From contig NZ_MCNV01000006.1 of the NCBI RefSeq assembly GCF_001718195.1, positions 186,001 to 250,000 of the forward strand: a DNA stretch of 64,000 nt, read 5' to 3'. Source of the stretch: Paraburkholderia nodosa. GTDB taxonomy: Bacteria > Pseudomonadota > Gammaproteobacteria > Burkholderiales > Burkholderiaceae. The translations under genes were made by a program, and so were the position numbers. A model generated the notes under the pieces. It did not search any database, was not told the DNA's origin, and worked only from the letters and a program-made list of their open reading frames with translations. Of the stretch, positions 16,569-25,951 are shown piece by piece (position 1 is the first letter of the stretch; each line of letters begins with the position of its first letter).

Positions 16569-18137
16569 ATGCCCTCACCTGCCGCAACGAGCCTGCGGCG
16601 CACGCTGCTACGGCGCCTCGCCGCCCCGCTTTCGCTGCTCGCGCTGATGAGCGGCCTGATCGCCTATTGGCTCGCCTGGCAGTACACGCAGCACGTGGTC
16701 GACCGCTCACTCGCGGACCTCGCCACGGCCATCTCCCGGCAGATCCAGATCGCCGGCGACGATGCTGCCAATATCGTCCCCCCGCTCGCCCAGGCGATGT
16801 TTTCCGACCCCATCGAGGACCTCGTCTATCGCATCAGCAACGGCGAAACGGAAATCGCGGGCGACCATGACCTGCCGCTGCAGGGCACCAACGTGCGCCG
16901 CATGCACTACGCGTACGTGTTCGAAACGATCTATCAGGGCGTAACCGTGCGTGTCGCCCAGGTGCGCGTGCCGCAGGCGCATGGCAATCCGATCGTCGTG
17001 GAAGTCGGTCAGCCGGTGCACCATCGCTTTCGCATCGCGGCCGAGTTTCTCGTCGCGATCATGATGCCGTTGCTGCTCCTGCTGCTCGCCGGCTGGGTCA
17101 TCGTGTGGCGCGTGGTCAACCAGCAGCTCAACCCGCTCACCGCGCTCGCCGACTCGCTCAACCGCCAGACGCACACGTCCCTCGAACCGGTGGACGAGAC
17201 CTACGTGCCCGTCGAGATCCGTCCGCTCACGGGCGCGCTGAACGCGCTGCTCGGACGCCTGAAGACCGCGCTCGACGCGCAGCGCAAGTTCATCGCCGAC
17301 GCCGCCCATCAGCTGCGTACGCCGCTCACGGCGGTGAAGCTGCACGCCGAGCAGGCCGTGAACGCGCGCGAGCCGCAGAAGGTCACCGACGCGGTGCGCG
17401 AGCTGCGTGCGGCCGCCGACCGCGCGGTGCGTCTGTCCAATCAACTGCTTTCGCTCGCGCGTGCGGAGCCGGGTGAACAGGCTGCGCGCTTCGTCGATAT
17501 CGACATGGCCGCGCTCGCCTTCGAAACAGGCGCCGAGTGGGTGCCGCGGGCGCTGGCGAGCCACGTCGACCTCGGCTTCCAGCGCCTCGACGATCCCGAA
17601 AACGACACGCCGTTGATGGTGCGCGGCAACCCCGTGCTGCTGCACGAGGTCATCGCGAATCTGCTCGACAACGCGCTCAAGTATTTGCCGCCCGTGCGTC
17701 TCGAAGGCGCCCGCATCACCGTCACCGTTTCGCAGTCCTCCGCGGACGGCGTGCCGATGGCCGAGATCGTCGTGGAAGACAACGGCGGCGGCGTGCCCGC
17801 TTCGCAGCAGGCGGATCTCTTCAAGCGCTTCTTCCGCGGCGACGGTCAGAGCGAAAGCGGTGTCGATAGCGGCGCGGGCTTGGGCCTCGCGATCGTGCAC
17901 GACATCATGACGCTGCACCGGGGAAGTGTGCATTACGAAGATGCCCCCGAAGGCGGCGCGCGTTTCATCGTGCGTGTGCCGCTCGCGCATCGCGGCATCC
18001 CTGGCGGCAAGGACGCCAAAGACCGCAGTGACAGCAAGGAGGCCGCCGCCTTCGAGGCCGCCCACCTGCATACGGTCGAGGCCGGCGAGGCGCCGCGCGA
18101 GAAGAAACCGAGCCACCAGGCGAGCATCGATCTCTGA
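16569..18137 (+). CDS. Sensor histidine kinase (TctE-like, 2CSK_N sensor region)
   Basis: Inner-membrane kinase of 522 residues. TM1 spans about residues 17-37. A periplasmic loop follows (VDRSLADLATAISRQI, 2CSK_N-like). TM2 spans about 158-180, then a HAMP linker. The HisKA box FIADAAHQLRTPLTAVK has His247 as phosphoacceptor. The ATPase domain has N box HEVIANLLDNALKYL, G1 VEDNGGGVP and G2 GAGLGLAIVHD. The ATG at 16569 is preferred because it places TM1 at the N-terminus. Its partner is the regulator just upstream. The signal is unknown; TctE relatives sense tricarboxylates. Confidence 0.92.
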   Translation: MPSPAATSLRRTLLRRLAAPLSLLALMSGLIAYWLAWQYTQHVVDRSLADLATAISRQIQIAGDDAANIVPPLAQAMFSDPIEDLVYRISNGETEIAGDHDLPLQGTNVRRMHYAYVFETIYQGVTVRVAQVRVPQAHGNPIVVEVGQPVHHRFRIAAEFLVAIMMPLLLLLLAGWVIVWRVVNQQLNPLTALADSLNRQTHTSLEPVDETYVPVEIRPLTGALNALLGRLKTALDAQRKFIADAAHQLRTPLTAVKLHAEQAVNAREPQKVTDAVRELRAAADRAVRLSNQLLSLARAEPGEQAARFVDIDMAALAFETGAEWVPRALASHVDLGFQRLDDPENDTPLMVRGNPVLLHEVIANLLDNALKYLPPVRLEGARITVTVSQSSADGVPMAEIVVEDNGGGVPASQQADLFKRFFRGDGQSESGVDSGAGLGLAIVHDIMTLHRGSVHYEDAPEGGARFIVRVPLAHRGIPGGKDAKDRSDSKEAAAFEAAHLHTVEAGEAPREKKPSHQASIDL

Positions 18138-18161
18138 CGCTGCAGGTGCCGGGAAAACGAC

Positions 18162-18183
18162 AAGGGCCGCTCATGCGGCCCTT
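18162..18183. terminator. Bidirectional terminator hairpin between convergent genes
   Basis: AAGGGCCGC (18162-18170) and GCGGCCCTT (18175-18183) form a perfect 9-bp stem with a TCAT loop. It lies between the kinase stop (18137) and the SET-protein stop (18217). T-rich flanks are weak on both sides. Confidence 0.6.
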
Positions 18184-18216
18184 ATGCTTGATACAGTGCG
18201 ACGCGCGCTGCGCCGT

Positions 18217-18723
18217 TTATTTCTTCTTTTTGCTCTTGCCTTTCGACGCTTTCGCGCCCTTCCCGGACTTGTCGTCGTCGGGCGGCGCGAGCATCGTGCC
18301 GCGACATTTGCGGGCGCCGCATCGGCATTCGTATTCGCGTTTGAGCTTCTTCGTCTGCTTCGCGTCGATCACGAGGCCGTAGTCGTAGAAAAGCTCCTCG
18401 CCTTCAGCGATATCGCGCAGCGCGTGAATATAGACGTGTCCTTCGATTTCCTCGGCTTCGCAATTCGGCGCGCACGAATGATTGATCCAGCGCGCGCTGT
18501 TGCCCTTCACCTTGCCGTCGATCACGTCACCGTCGTCCAGCGCGAAATAGAACGTGTGATTCGGTTCGTCAGGATTATGCGGATGACGCCGCAGCGCTTC
18601 CTTCCAGGAGATGCGCTCGCCCTTGTATTCGATCAGTCGTTCGCCGGTCGCAATGGGGACCGCCGCAAACACGCCCTTGCCGTGCACGCCCGACTGGCGC
18701 ACGACGATCCTGCGTTCACTCAT
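18217..18723 (-). CDS. SET-domain protein-lysine N-methyltransferase
   Basis: Protein of 168 residues with a compact SET domain: GVHGKGVFAAVPIATGERL (about 13-31), ARWINHSCAPNCEAEE, GEELFYDYG, and a post-SET zinc cysteine cluster YECRCGARKCRGTM. It should transfer methyl groups from S-adenosylmethionine to lysine. The C-terminus is strikingly basic, ending GKSKKKK. The frame is open to 18864, but the start at 18723 (MSERRIVVRQSGVHGKG) begins right at the domain. Target unknown. SET proteins in free-living betaproteobacteria are known but little studied. Confidence 0.9.
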   Translation of the reverse strand: MSERRIVVRQSGVHGKGVFAAVPIATGERLIEYKGERISWKEALRRHPHNPDEPNHTFYFALDDGDVIDGKVKGNSARWINHSCAPNCEAEEIEGHVYIHALRDIAEGEELFYDYGLVIDAKQTKKLKREYECRCGARKCRGTMLAPPDDDKSGKGAKASKGKSKKKK

Positions 18724-19014
18724 TGAATGAATCCTTGTGAAGTACTGGGGGAGACTGTCCCGGTCATGACAGGCGGCGTGGAACCTGTCCCTCCGCGCGC
18801 CGCCCGCGGCTCTCTCATGAAGCCGTGCCTGGCGGTCTGCCTGGCCTTGCATCGGCCCTTGCATCCCGGCTCGTCGCGCTCCGTACGCAAACGCGGCGCC
18901 GATTGGGCGCCGCGCTCATGCGACGCCCGGCGCGCCACAGACGGCATCGTACACGCTCGCGCCTCTTTCGTTCAACCCATATGCGCCGTGAGAAACCGCC
19001 ACGCGCAACGTGTC

Positions 19015-20127
19015 TCAGCGCTGGCCGAGCGTCGTCTCGCCAAACAGCTTCTTCAACTCGCGCGGTTGCGAGCGCCAGTATTGCGGCGGCGCGCTCACGC
19101 TCGCGCCGAGTTGCGCCGCGGCGTGCCATGGCCAGCGCGGATCGTAGAGCATCGCGCGCGCCATCGCGATCAAGTCGGCCTCGCCGTCTTCGATGATCTG
19201 ATTGGCCTGCAAGGCGTCGGTGATGAGGCCCACCGCAATCGTCGTCATGCCCGTTTCGGCCTTCACCTTGCGCGCGAACGGCACCTGATAGCCGGGCTCG
19301 AGCGCGATCTTCTGCAGCGGCGACACGCCGCCCGACGACACGTCGATCCAGTCCGCGCCGCGCGCCTTGAGCGCCTGCGCGAGGACGACGGTGTCCTCGG
19401 GAGTCCAGCCGCCATCGACCCAATCCGTTGCCGAAACGCGCACGCCGATCGGGCGATCGGCAGGAAATTCGGCGCGCACCGCGTCGAACACTTCGAGCGG
19501 AAAGCGCATGCGGTTTTCGCGCGAGCCGCCGTATTCGTCGCTGCGCTGGTTCGCGATCGGCGAGAGAAATTGGTGCAGCAAATAGCCGTGCGCCGCGTGG
19601 ATTTCGAGGGCGTCGATGCCAAGACGCGCAGCGCGGCGCGCCGTGGCCACGAACGCATCGCGCACGCGATTCAGACCCGCGACGTCGAGTGCGAGCGGCG
19701 GCGCCTCGCCTTCCTTGTGCGCGAGCGCCGAAGGCGCGTGCGGCAGCCACCCGCCGTCGGCGACCGGAATCAGCTGGCCGCCCTCCCAGGGCACATGACT
19801 CGACGCCTTGCGACCCGCGTGCGAGATCTGCATGGCGATGCGGATCGGCGAGTGGCGGCGGATAGCGGCGATCACGGGCTCGAGTGCGGCTTCGGTCACG
19901 TCGTCCCACAGGCCGAGACAGCCCGGCGTGATGCGGCCGTCCGGTTCGACGGCCGTCGCTTCGATGCAGAGCATCGCGGCGCCCGAAAGCGCCAGGTGGC
20001 CGAGATGGATCATGTGCCAGTCGTTGGCTTCGCCGCGCTCGGCGGAGTACTGGCACATCGGCGAAACGACGATGCGATTGGGGAGCGTCACGCCACGCAG
20101 TTCGAGCGGACTGAAGAGCTTGCTCAT
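19015..20127 (-). CDS. NADH:flavin oxidoreductase, Old Yellow Enzyme family (YqjM-like)
   Basis: FMN-dependent ene-reductase of 370 residues. The barrel begins LFSPLELRGVTLPNRIVVSP and shows SPMCQYSA (about 22-29), EIHAAHGYLLHQFLSP, YGGSRENRMRFPLEV and the phosphate-binding region TIAVGLIT. It reduces activated C=C bonds in unsaturated aldehydes, ketones or nitro-compounds using NAD(P)H; the true substrate is not deducible. No strong Shine-Dalgarno is visible. It is encoded on the same strand as the SET gene 291 bp downstream. Confidence 0.92.
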   Translation of the reverse strand: MSKLFSPLELRGVTLPNRIVVSPMCQYSAERGEANDWHMIHLGHLALSGAAMLCIEATAVEPDGRITPGCLGLWDDVTEAALEPVIAAIRRHSPIRIAMQISHAGRKASSHVPWEGGQLIPVADGGWLPHAPSALAHKEGEAPPLALDVAGLNRVRDAFVATARRAARLGIDALEIHAAHGYLLHQFLSPIANQRSDEYGGSRENRMRFPLEVFDAVRAEFPADRPIGVRVSATDWVDGGWTPEDTVVLAQALKARGADWIDVSSGGVSPLQKIALEPGYQVPFARKVKAETGMTTIAVGLITDALQANQIIEDGEADLIAMARAMLYDPRWPWHAAAQLGASVSAPPQYWRSQPRELKKLFGETTLGQR

Positions 20128-20248
20128 GGGAGGTCCACGGACGGTTGGCAGAAGCGTCCGAGAATAGCACGCGCTTTTTTCACGCGTTCGACAAGGAACA
20201 CAACGCGTGCGCCCGCGCGAAGTGGATCAGGCTCGGTTCAGGCGCGCG

Positions 20249-20977
20249 TCAGGGTTGGCGCGCGGCCATCTGGGCGTCGACGGCATCGAGCCATTCGCCG
20301 AACATGCGGCTCGCCTGCGCTTCGAGGAGCGGCCCGTGGCGCGCCGTCTCGTCGCGCAGCGCGTTCACGTCCACGCCCGCGCCGGCGATTTCGGCGGCAT
20401 GACCGATCAGCCAGGGCTCGAAGCGGTCGGCGCGCACTTCGGGGTGGCACTGCAGGCCGAGCACGTTATCGCTCCAGGCAAACGCCTGGTTCTCGCAGAG
20501 CGGCGTGGAAGCGAGCCGCGTGGCGCCCTGCGGCAGATCGAAGGTATCGCCATGCCAGTGCAGCATGGAGGTCGCCGCGCCGTCGAGGTGCTGCAGCGGC
20601 GAGGCGCGGCCGGCGTCGGTGAGCGTGAGCGGCGTCCAGCCGATCTCGGGCTGGGGTCCCGCATACACGCGCGCCCCGAGCACGCGCGCAATGAGTTGCG
20701 CGCCGAGGCAGATGCCGAGCGTAGGCAGACCCGCCGCGATGCGCTTTTCGATCATCGCGGCAAGGGGACCGAGGGTGGGATAGCGCGCATCGTCGCACGC
20801 GTTGATCGGCCCACCGAGCACGACCATGAGCGACGCCGACAAGGGATTGAGCGCGCCGACGCGGGCGAAGCCGACATCGACGTAGCGCACGGGGCGGCCG
20901 CGGTCGCCGAGCACGCGCTCGAAGCTGCCGAGGTCCTCGAAATAGACATGGCGCACAGCCAATACTTCGCGATTCAT
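20249..20977 (-). CDS. Class I glutamine amidotransferase (GMP synthase-like)
   Basis: Stand-alone amidotransferase of 242 residues. The nucleophile Cys is in LGICLGAQLIARVLGARV, and the catalytic His-Glu pair is in LGLQCHPEVRADRFEPW. VVLGGPINACDD marks the oxyanion region. The start at 20977 (MNREVLAVRHVYFEDLGSF) follows relatives; the frame is open to 21013. The family hydrolyses glutamine or gamma-glutamyl compounds; no partner synthase is adjacent, so the role is unknown. Confidence 0.9.
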   Translation of the reverse strand: MNREVLAVRHVYFEDLGSFERVLGDRGRPVRYVDVGFARVGALNPLSASLMVVLGGPINACDDARYPTLGPLAAMIEKRIAAGLPTLGICLGAQLIARVLGARVYAGPQPEIGWTPLTLTDAGRASPLQHLDGAATSMLHWHGDTFDLPQGATRLASTPLCENQAFAWSDNVLGLQCHPEVRADRFEPWLIGHAAEIAGAGVDVNALRDETARHGPLLEAQASRMFGEWLDAVDAQMAARQP

Positions 20978-21224
20978 CGGCACATTCCCGGGTCGGCTGT
21001 GGACGGCATGCACGTCACCGCTTTTTCACGGCGCCTGCGAACGTTTGCGCCAACGGTCGTGACAAAAACTTGTGGCAAATACTTGCGAGAACTACGCAAA
21101 TTGCCATGCACGCGTTTGATGCACGCAAAGTCCGCACGCCAACGACCGCGCGATGCTTTGCATTACCGTGCATTACATGCGTTGCGCGCGCCGCCCGCAT
21201 GGGGGCGGCGGCGCAGCTTCGGCC

Positions 21225-21863
21225 TTAAACCGCGAAGATCTTCCAGTTTTTCTTCTGGGTCGTCACGTCGGCCTGTTCGTAGACCGAGCAATCGAGACGC
21301 AGATCCGTGTCAGCCATGTCGATATTCAGGAGCTGGCAGTGATGCGGCGTCTTCTTCGGGTTCTTGCTCGGCTCGAAATGCGAGCAGGTCAGGCACATGC
21401 GGTGCTGCGGGCTGGTTTCCTGCGATTCGAGCAGATAAACCGTCTTGAGCAGCGAGCGATACAGCGTGGACTGCTCGTCCGCCTTCAGCGTGCCGACCGC
21501 CTTCGACAGGAAGTCGGGCCACTGCGAGGCCTTTTTCGCCGCCGTGCGGCCGCGCGAGGTGAGACGCACCGCGAGCGCGCGGCCGTCGTCGAGCGCACGG
21601 CGCTTTTCGACGAGCCCCTTGGTTTCGAGCGTGCTCACCGCATCGCTGGTGGTCGCGGCCGTGAGGGCCGTTTCACGCGCGATCTCGCCGAGGCGCATCG
21701 GCCCCTTACGCTGCATCAGCAGCACGAGAATTTCGCCCTGGGTAGGCGTGAGGCCTGCCCCTTCGGCCCAGTCCCACGCCTGGCTCCGCATTGCCGTGCT
21801 AAGTCGCAGCAGGCTATGGGTCACCCGCCCGGCTGCCTGCTCTCCGTATACGCCTTCGCTCAT
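21225..21863 (-). CDS. MarR-family regulator with C-terminal four-cysteine motif
   Basis: Protein of 212 residues. Residues about 25-140 form a MarR winged helix (GLTPTQGEILVLLMQRKGPM, GEIARETALTAATTSDAVST, the DDGR wing). The C-terminal 60 residues carry CLTCSHFEPSKNPKKTPHHC and DLRLDCSVYE, giving four cysteines plus histidines and suggesting a metal or redox site. The start at 21863 (MSEGVYGEQ) places the helix-turn-helix normally; the frame is open much further up without homology. Targets unknown. Confidence 0.88.
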   Translation of the reverse strand: MSEGVYGEQAAGRVTHSLLRLSTAMRSQAWDWAEGAGLTPTQGEILVLLMQRKGPMRLGEIARETALTAATTSDAVSTLETKGLVEKRRALDDGRALAVRLTSRGRTAAKKASQWPDFLSKAVGTLKADEQSTLYRSLLKTVYLLESQETSPQHRMCLTCSHFEPSKNPKKTPHHCQLLNIDMADTDLRLDCSVYEQADVTTQKKNWKIFAV

Positions 21864-22639
21864 AGTCTTTCGCTGGTTATTGGCAGCTTGCGCTGCATCG
21901 TCAGCCGCCGCTTTGACCGACGGCCTGTGGGAACGCTGGCGCCCGGTTCCCCGAGCGCCGCACCATCTCAAAAAATCCTGCTTCGCATACGTCATCGTAT
22001 GCGTTGCACTGTCATGTTTCTTGCCGCAGGCCCCGAAAACATCCTTCAAGTCCCGACGCCAGTGCAGCAAACCGACATTCTATGCGAGAGCGGCAAATCG
22101 CACAGCTAACTTATCCAACGTGAATTGTGGATAACCCGTTGATAAGCACGCTATTGCCTTGTGTACAGGTTCCTCGCTGCTCGCCGTCGTCGCCCCGCGA
22201 CCCATGCAGGTTATCGCGGATTTCTGTCTCGAACGCAACTGGAATCTGCCCGATCGGGCCTAACCAATCATTACGTAGTCCATTGAGTTTGCAGGGAAAA
22301 CGAAGGTTACCCACAAAGGCCTGGGCTATTTGTCCTTGAATATGGACCATGTCGGGACCCAGGTCAAAAAAATAAGAACCCCCAGGTACCTCGAAGGCGG
22401 CAAAAAAATTTTCGTCCAGCTCGAAAAAATTGGCGTGCGGAACCAACGCAACCCTTTTTTGGCCCGCTTTTCACACCCTGCCTGCCGGTTTTCCGGTCCC
22501 CCAAAGCACGAAGGGCAGCCCGAAAGCTGCCCTTGCATCCTGTTTTGCCGGCGCGGGGCGTGCTTCCGACACCTCCTGCCCCCCGCAAAAATCGGTCAGT
22601 GGTCCTGTCTGTCCGCCGGCTCCCTCTTTTCGATTCCCA
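21864..22639. other. 776-bp gene-free region with DnaA-box-like sites
   Basis: No coding frame is convincing. It carries a perfect DnaA box in reverse orientation (22126-22134, TGTGGATAA), a one-mismatch site at 22307-22315 (TTACCCACA), A-rich runs near 22366-22430 and a hairpin at 22511-22534. The promoter of the MarR-type gene should lie near its left end. Confidence 0.5.
22511..22534 (-). terminator. Hairpin downstream of the YbdK-type gene
   Basis: AAGGGCAGC (22511-22519) pairs with GCTGCCCTT (22526-22534) around a CCGAAA loop. It lies about 105 bases past the stop at 22640 on the minus strand. A short TGCTTTG follows, so termination is plausible but weak. Confidence 0.5.
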
Positions 22640-23755
22640 TCAGGCGCGCCAGCGCAGGCACTGCTGGCGCACCGCTTCATGCAGCGATTTTTCCTCGGCC
22701 ACCACGCTGCGCAGCCACGTGGCGTCGTTGTTCTGCGCACGGGCGATCGTGCCGATTTCGGTGAGCGCGCGCGTCGAGCCGAGCACTTCGCCGTGCGGGG
22801 CGATCCGGTCCAGCGTTTCGAGGATGTCTTCGGAAATCGTGCGGCGCTCGCCCGTTTGCGGATTCACGCAGGTGCCGGCGAGGCCGAAGCGGCACGCCTG
22901 GAATCGGTTGAACGTGTACACGAGGTAGTCGTCCTCGAGCGGCGCGATCGGTCGATCAGTGAGCAGATGGCGCGCGAGCGTCTGGATGTAGCAGGCGATC
23001 GCGGCGGCGCGCTCCACCGAAAGCGGCGTATCCATCACGCGCACCTCGATCGTACCGAAACCGGGTTTCGGGCGGATGTCCCAGTAGAAGTCTTTCATGC
23101 TGTTGACAACGCCCGTGTGCACCATCTTCGAGAAGTACTCCTTGAACTCCTCCCAGCTCAGCACGAACGGCGCGCGGCCCGACAGCGGAAACGCGAACAC
23201 GGAATTCAGTCGTGCCGAATGAAATCCGGTGTCCACCCCCTGGACATAGGGCGACGACGCCGAGAGCGCGATGAAATGCGGGATGAAGCGCGAAAGCGAG
23301 TGCAGCAGGAAGAGCGCGCTGTCCGCATCCGGGCAGCCGATATGCACGTGCTGGCCGAACACCGTGAACTGCTTCGCCAGGTAGCCGTACAGTTCGGACA
23401 GGTACTGAAAGCGCGGCGTATCGACGATGCGCCGGTCGCTCCATTGCTGGAACGCGTGGGTACCGCCGCCGCACAGGCCGACGTTGAGACGATCGGCCGC
23501 GGCGACAAGCGTGTCGCGAATCTTGCGCAGATCGGCCACAGCCTGCTCGTGATTCGTGCAGATGCCGGTGGAGAGTTCGATCATGCTTTCGGTGATTTCG
23601 GGCGTGATGTTGCCCGGAATCTCCTGATCTTTGACGAGGCGCATGAGGTCGCTCCCCGCCTTGGTCAGATCGTAGTCGTGCGTGTTGACGATCTGCATTT
23701 CGAGTTCGACGCCGAACGTAAACGGCTTCGAATCGACAAACGTTTCAAGTGACAT
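22640..23755 (-). CDS. YbdK-family carboxylate-amine ligase
   Basis: ATP-dependent ligase of the glutamate-cysteine ligase type 2 superfamily, 371 residues. [15 protein letters not shown] at the N-terminus supplies the metal-binding acidic residues. [26 protein letters not shown] and [15 protein letters not shown] complete the active site region. AGGAAA precedes the ATG at 23755. E. coli YbdK has weak gamma-glutamylcysteine synthetase activity. This genome also encodes a full gshA (49309-50931), so another substrate is likely. The antiporter gene starts just upstream. Confidence 0.92.
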   Translation of the reverse strand: MSLETFVDSKPFTFGVELEMQIVNTHDYDLTKAGSDLMRLVKDQEIPGNITPEITESMIELSTGICTNHEQAVADLRKIRDTLVAAADRLNVGLCGGGTHAFQQWSDRRIVDTPRFQYLSELYGYLAKQFTVFGQHVHIGCPDADSALFLLHSLSRFIPHFIALSASSPYVQGVDTGFHSARLNSVFAFPLSGRAPFVLSWEEFKEYFSKMVHTGVVNSMKDFYWDIRPKPGFGTIEVRVMDTPLSVERAAAIACYIQTLARHLLTDRPIAPLEDDYLVYTFNRFQACRFGLAGTCVNPQTGERRTISEDILETLDRIAPHGEVLGSTRALTEIGTIARAQNNDATWLRSVVAEEKSLHEAVRQQCLRWRA

Positions 23756-23810
23756 GGCGTTTCCTGTCGGGGCGTCGCGCGCAAGCCGCCGGCCGCGCGC
23801 GCCGCGAGAT

Positions 23811-25016
23811 TCATTTTTCGCCGCGTTCGCCGACGAGCGCGAGCGCGCGATAGACCACCCAGGGTCCGAAGAGCTGCAGCACGACGATCGAGCAAAGAAT
23901 GATCGCGCGCAGGCGCGGATCGAACGTCGGATAGAGCTCGTAGGTGTCCTCGACGAGCAGCAGCGCGAGTGCCGACATCGGCGTCAACGCAAGGCCGAGC
24001 GCCACGCCCTGCTTCCAGTGCAGCCCGCTCGGCTTGGCGAACATCAGCACGCCGACGAGCTTGGCCGCGACACGGGCGACGATCAGCCCCGCTGCCGCCG
24101 CGCCGCCCACGAGAATGTCGTGCCACTCGAAGGCGGTGAGCGTGAGCACGAACAGAATCACCGTGAGCAGCCATCCGGCCGTGCCGAAATGCTGCGGCCA
24201 CAGCTGCGGACGCGGCTCCAGATTCTTCACGATGATGCCCGCGGCAAGCAGGCTCAGGATCGTCGAGAGCTTGAGCAGGTGCGCAATGGCGATCGCCAGC
24301 AGCACGAGGCCGAAGAGCGCGACGAACGAGTGCTCGTCCTGCGGGCTCAGCCGGCGGTAAAACAGCGTGCAAGCGCGGGCGAGCACGAACGCGAGAATCA
24401 GTGAGCCGATCAGCAGATAAAGCGGCTGCAGGATCGTCGCGAACACGTTGCCGTACATCTCCTGATGCAGCCAGGTCGAGGCAAGCTTTTCCACGATCAC
24501 CGCATACATGCTGTTGAGCGCCGTGAGCGTGAGCAGGCGCTGCGTGACCTGGCCTTCTGCGCGCAGCTCAGTCTTGAGCTGGATCACCATGGCAGGCGAC
24601 GTCGCCATGGCGATCGCCGACACGACGAGCGCGATCATCGTCGGCACGGAAAGGAACAGCAGCACCGCGAGCACGAGCACGAAGGTGAGCGAGGACTCGG
24701 CAAGGCTCGACAGGATGAGCCAGGGATTGCGGCGGATCCAGCGCAGGTCGAGACGGCTGCCCAGTTCGAACAGCAGCAGGCCGAGCGCGACGTCGAGCAG
24801 CGGCCGCGCGGCCGTGCCGACATCGGCGTCGATCACGCCGAACCCGGCCGATCCGGCAATGAGCCCGATCACCCCATAGCCCGAGATCCGCGGCAAGCGC
24901 CACGCCCGATAACAAAGCTCGCCGCACAAACCGGCGGCGAGCAGCGCGAGCCCGGCCCAGAAAATTCCGTCGAGCTGCAACGGCCAGGCGGGAAAAAACG
25001 AAAACGCCGACTTCAT
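23811..25016 (-). CDS. Cation:proton antiporter (CPA2/KefB-like membrane domain)
   Basis: Inner-membrane protein of 401 residues with about twelve hydrophobic segments. [37 protein letters not shown] and [19 protein letters not shown] match the Na+/H+ exchanger CPA2 domain. No TrkA-N nucleotide-binding domain follows. AAGGAG lies upstream of the ATG at 25016, which is chosen over the open frame to 25106. It ends 55 bp before the YbdK-type ligase gene, and the two are probably co-transcribed. Ion specificity is unknown. Confidence 0.88.
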   Translation of the reverse strand: MKSAFSFFPAWPLQLDGIFWAGLALLAAGLCGELCYRAWRLPRISGYGVIGLIAGSAGFGVIDADVGTAARPLLDVALGLLLFELGSRLDLRWIRRNPWLILSSLAESSLTFVLVLAVLLFLSVPTMIALVVSAIAMATSPAMVIQLKTELRAEGQVTQRLLTLTALNSMYAVIVEKLASTWLHQEMYGNVFATILQPLYLLIGSLILAFVLARACTLFYRRLSPQDEHSFVALFGLVLLAIAIAHLLKLSTILSLLAAGIIVKNLEPRPQLWPQHFGTAGWLLTVILFVLTLTAFEWHDILVGGAAAAGLIVARVAAKLVGVLMFAKPSGLHWKQGVALGLALTPMSALALLLVEDTYELYPTFDPRLRAIILCSIVVLQLFGPWVVYRALALVGERGEK

Positions 25017-25951
25017 CGTGGTGGCTTCTCCTTGGCAACGACATCTTGCGTGGGATCGAATCCGGCTGTCCGACGTTGGATCGACATACGACCGGCTAAC
25101 AGGCAAGCCGCGTGCCGCACGAGGCGAACGACACCTCTACTCCCCGTCCGTTGTCGGCTTGCTCTGCGCCTGGCGCTGCGCCAATCGATGCAGCCGGCTG
25201 GCCCGACGATATGACGATTGGGCGAGCTGGCGCGAATACGCGCTTCCTGCGGCGAGTGCGGGCGAACCGTGCGGCAAAACGCTGCGACAAAGCAGCCGGC
25301 ACATGGTGGTGCGGCGAACAGCCGGTACGGGCGCTTGCGTGTGGTGTGGCTGCGCCCGCGTTGGATGAACGAACGCTGCCGTCTACCCTGAGCACTCAGA
25401 TTCAGGATGAGGGGCAACCGTTCCTTGGATGCGTCGACCGTCTGCTGCGGCATTTGACGCGGAAAGAACGGCGATTGTGCCATAGCTTTTTTGCAATTGC
25501 CCCACCGCATCGAAAGCATCGACAAAGACGGTAATAGCGTCCTCATTGTGCGCTTTTGGCGACGTATGCGGAAAAAATGACCGCATCGGGGCGGGCGGCT
25601 TTCGTCTGGTTTTTCAAGCCCGGCTGGATCGTCTTTGCCGACAGCGATGGCGCTAGCTTGGGGTCTACTGTTTACCGTATGTATACGTAGTAGAAGTTAA
25701 CAAGGGCCTGGATTTCCTGTGGATAACCGGGGTTTACTGAAAGGAATCCGGGAGTTGGCGTTCGCACAACCGCGCGCAAAGCATGTGCGGTCCATGCGCA
25801 CTTCGAAGAGTAACTTTTGGGCCTGGAACGGGGCGTGCTGAGTTACCCCGTTTACGTCCACACCGCTTCCACACTCGATTCGCTGGCAACTCGCGCGGTT
25901 ATCCACAGATTGGCGTGGATAACCTGGGCGGCGCTTTCCCGTGTGGGGCGA
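25017..25951. other. 935-bp gene-free region containing DnaA boxes
   Basis: No frame here has a recognisable product or convincing codon use. It contains two perfect DnaA boxes (25718-25726 reverse, 25899-25907 forward) and one near-perfect site (25914-25922). The antiporter promoter should be at the left end. Confidence 0.5.
25718..25922. promoter_or_regulatory. Cluster of three DnaA-box sequences
   Basis: TGTGGATAA at 25718-25726 and TTATCCACA at 25899-25907 match the 9-base DnaA consensus exactly, on opposite strands. CGTGGATAA at 25914-25922 differs only in the last base. The last two are six bases apart and inverted. Binding is inferred from sequence only. Confidence 0.5.

Noticed and set aside
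25096..25586. Overlapping frames on both strands in the antiporter-mnmC gap
   Set aside because: Composition and codon use look non-coding, and none has a ribosome site or a family match.
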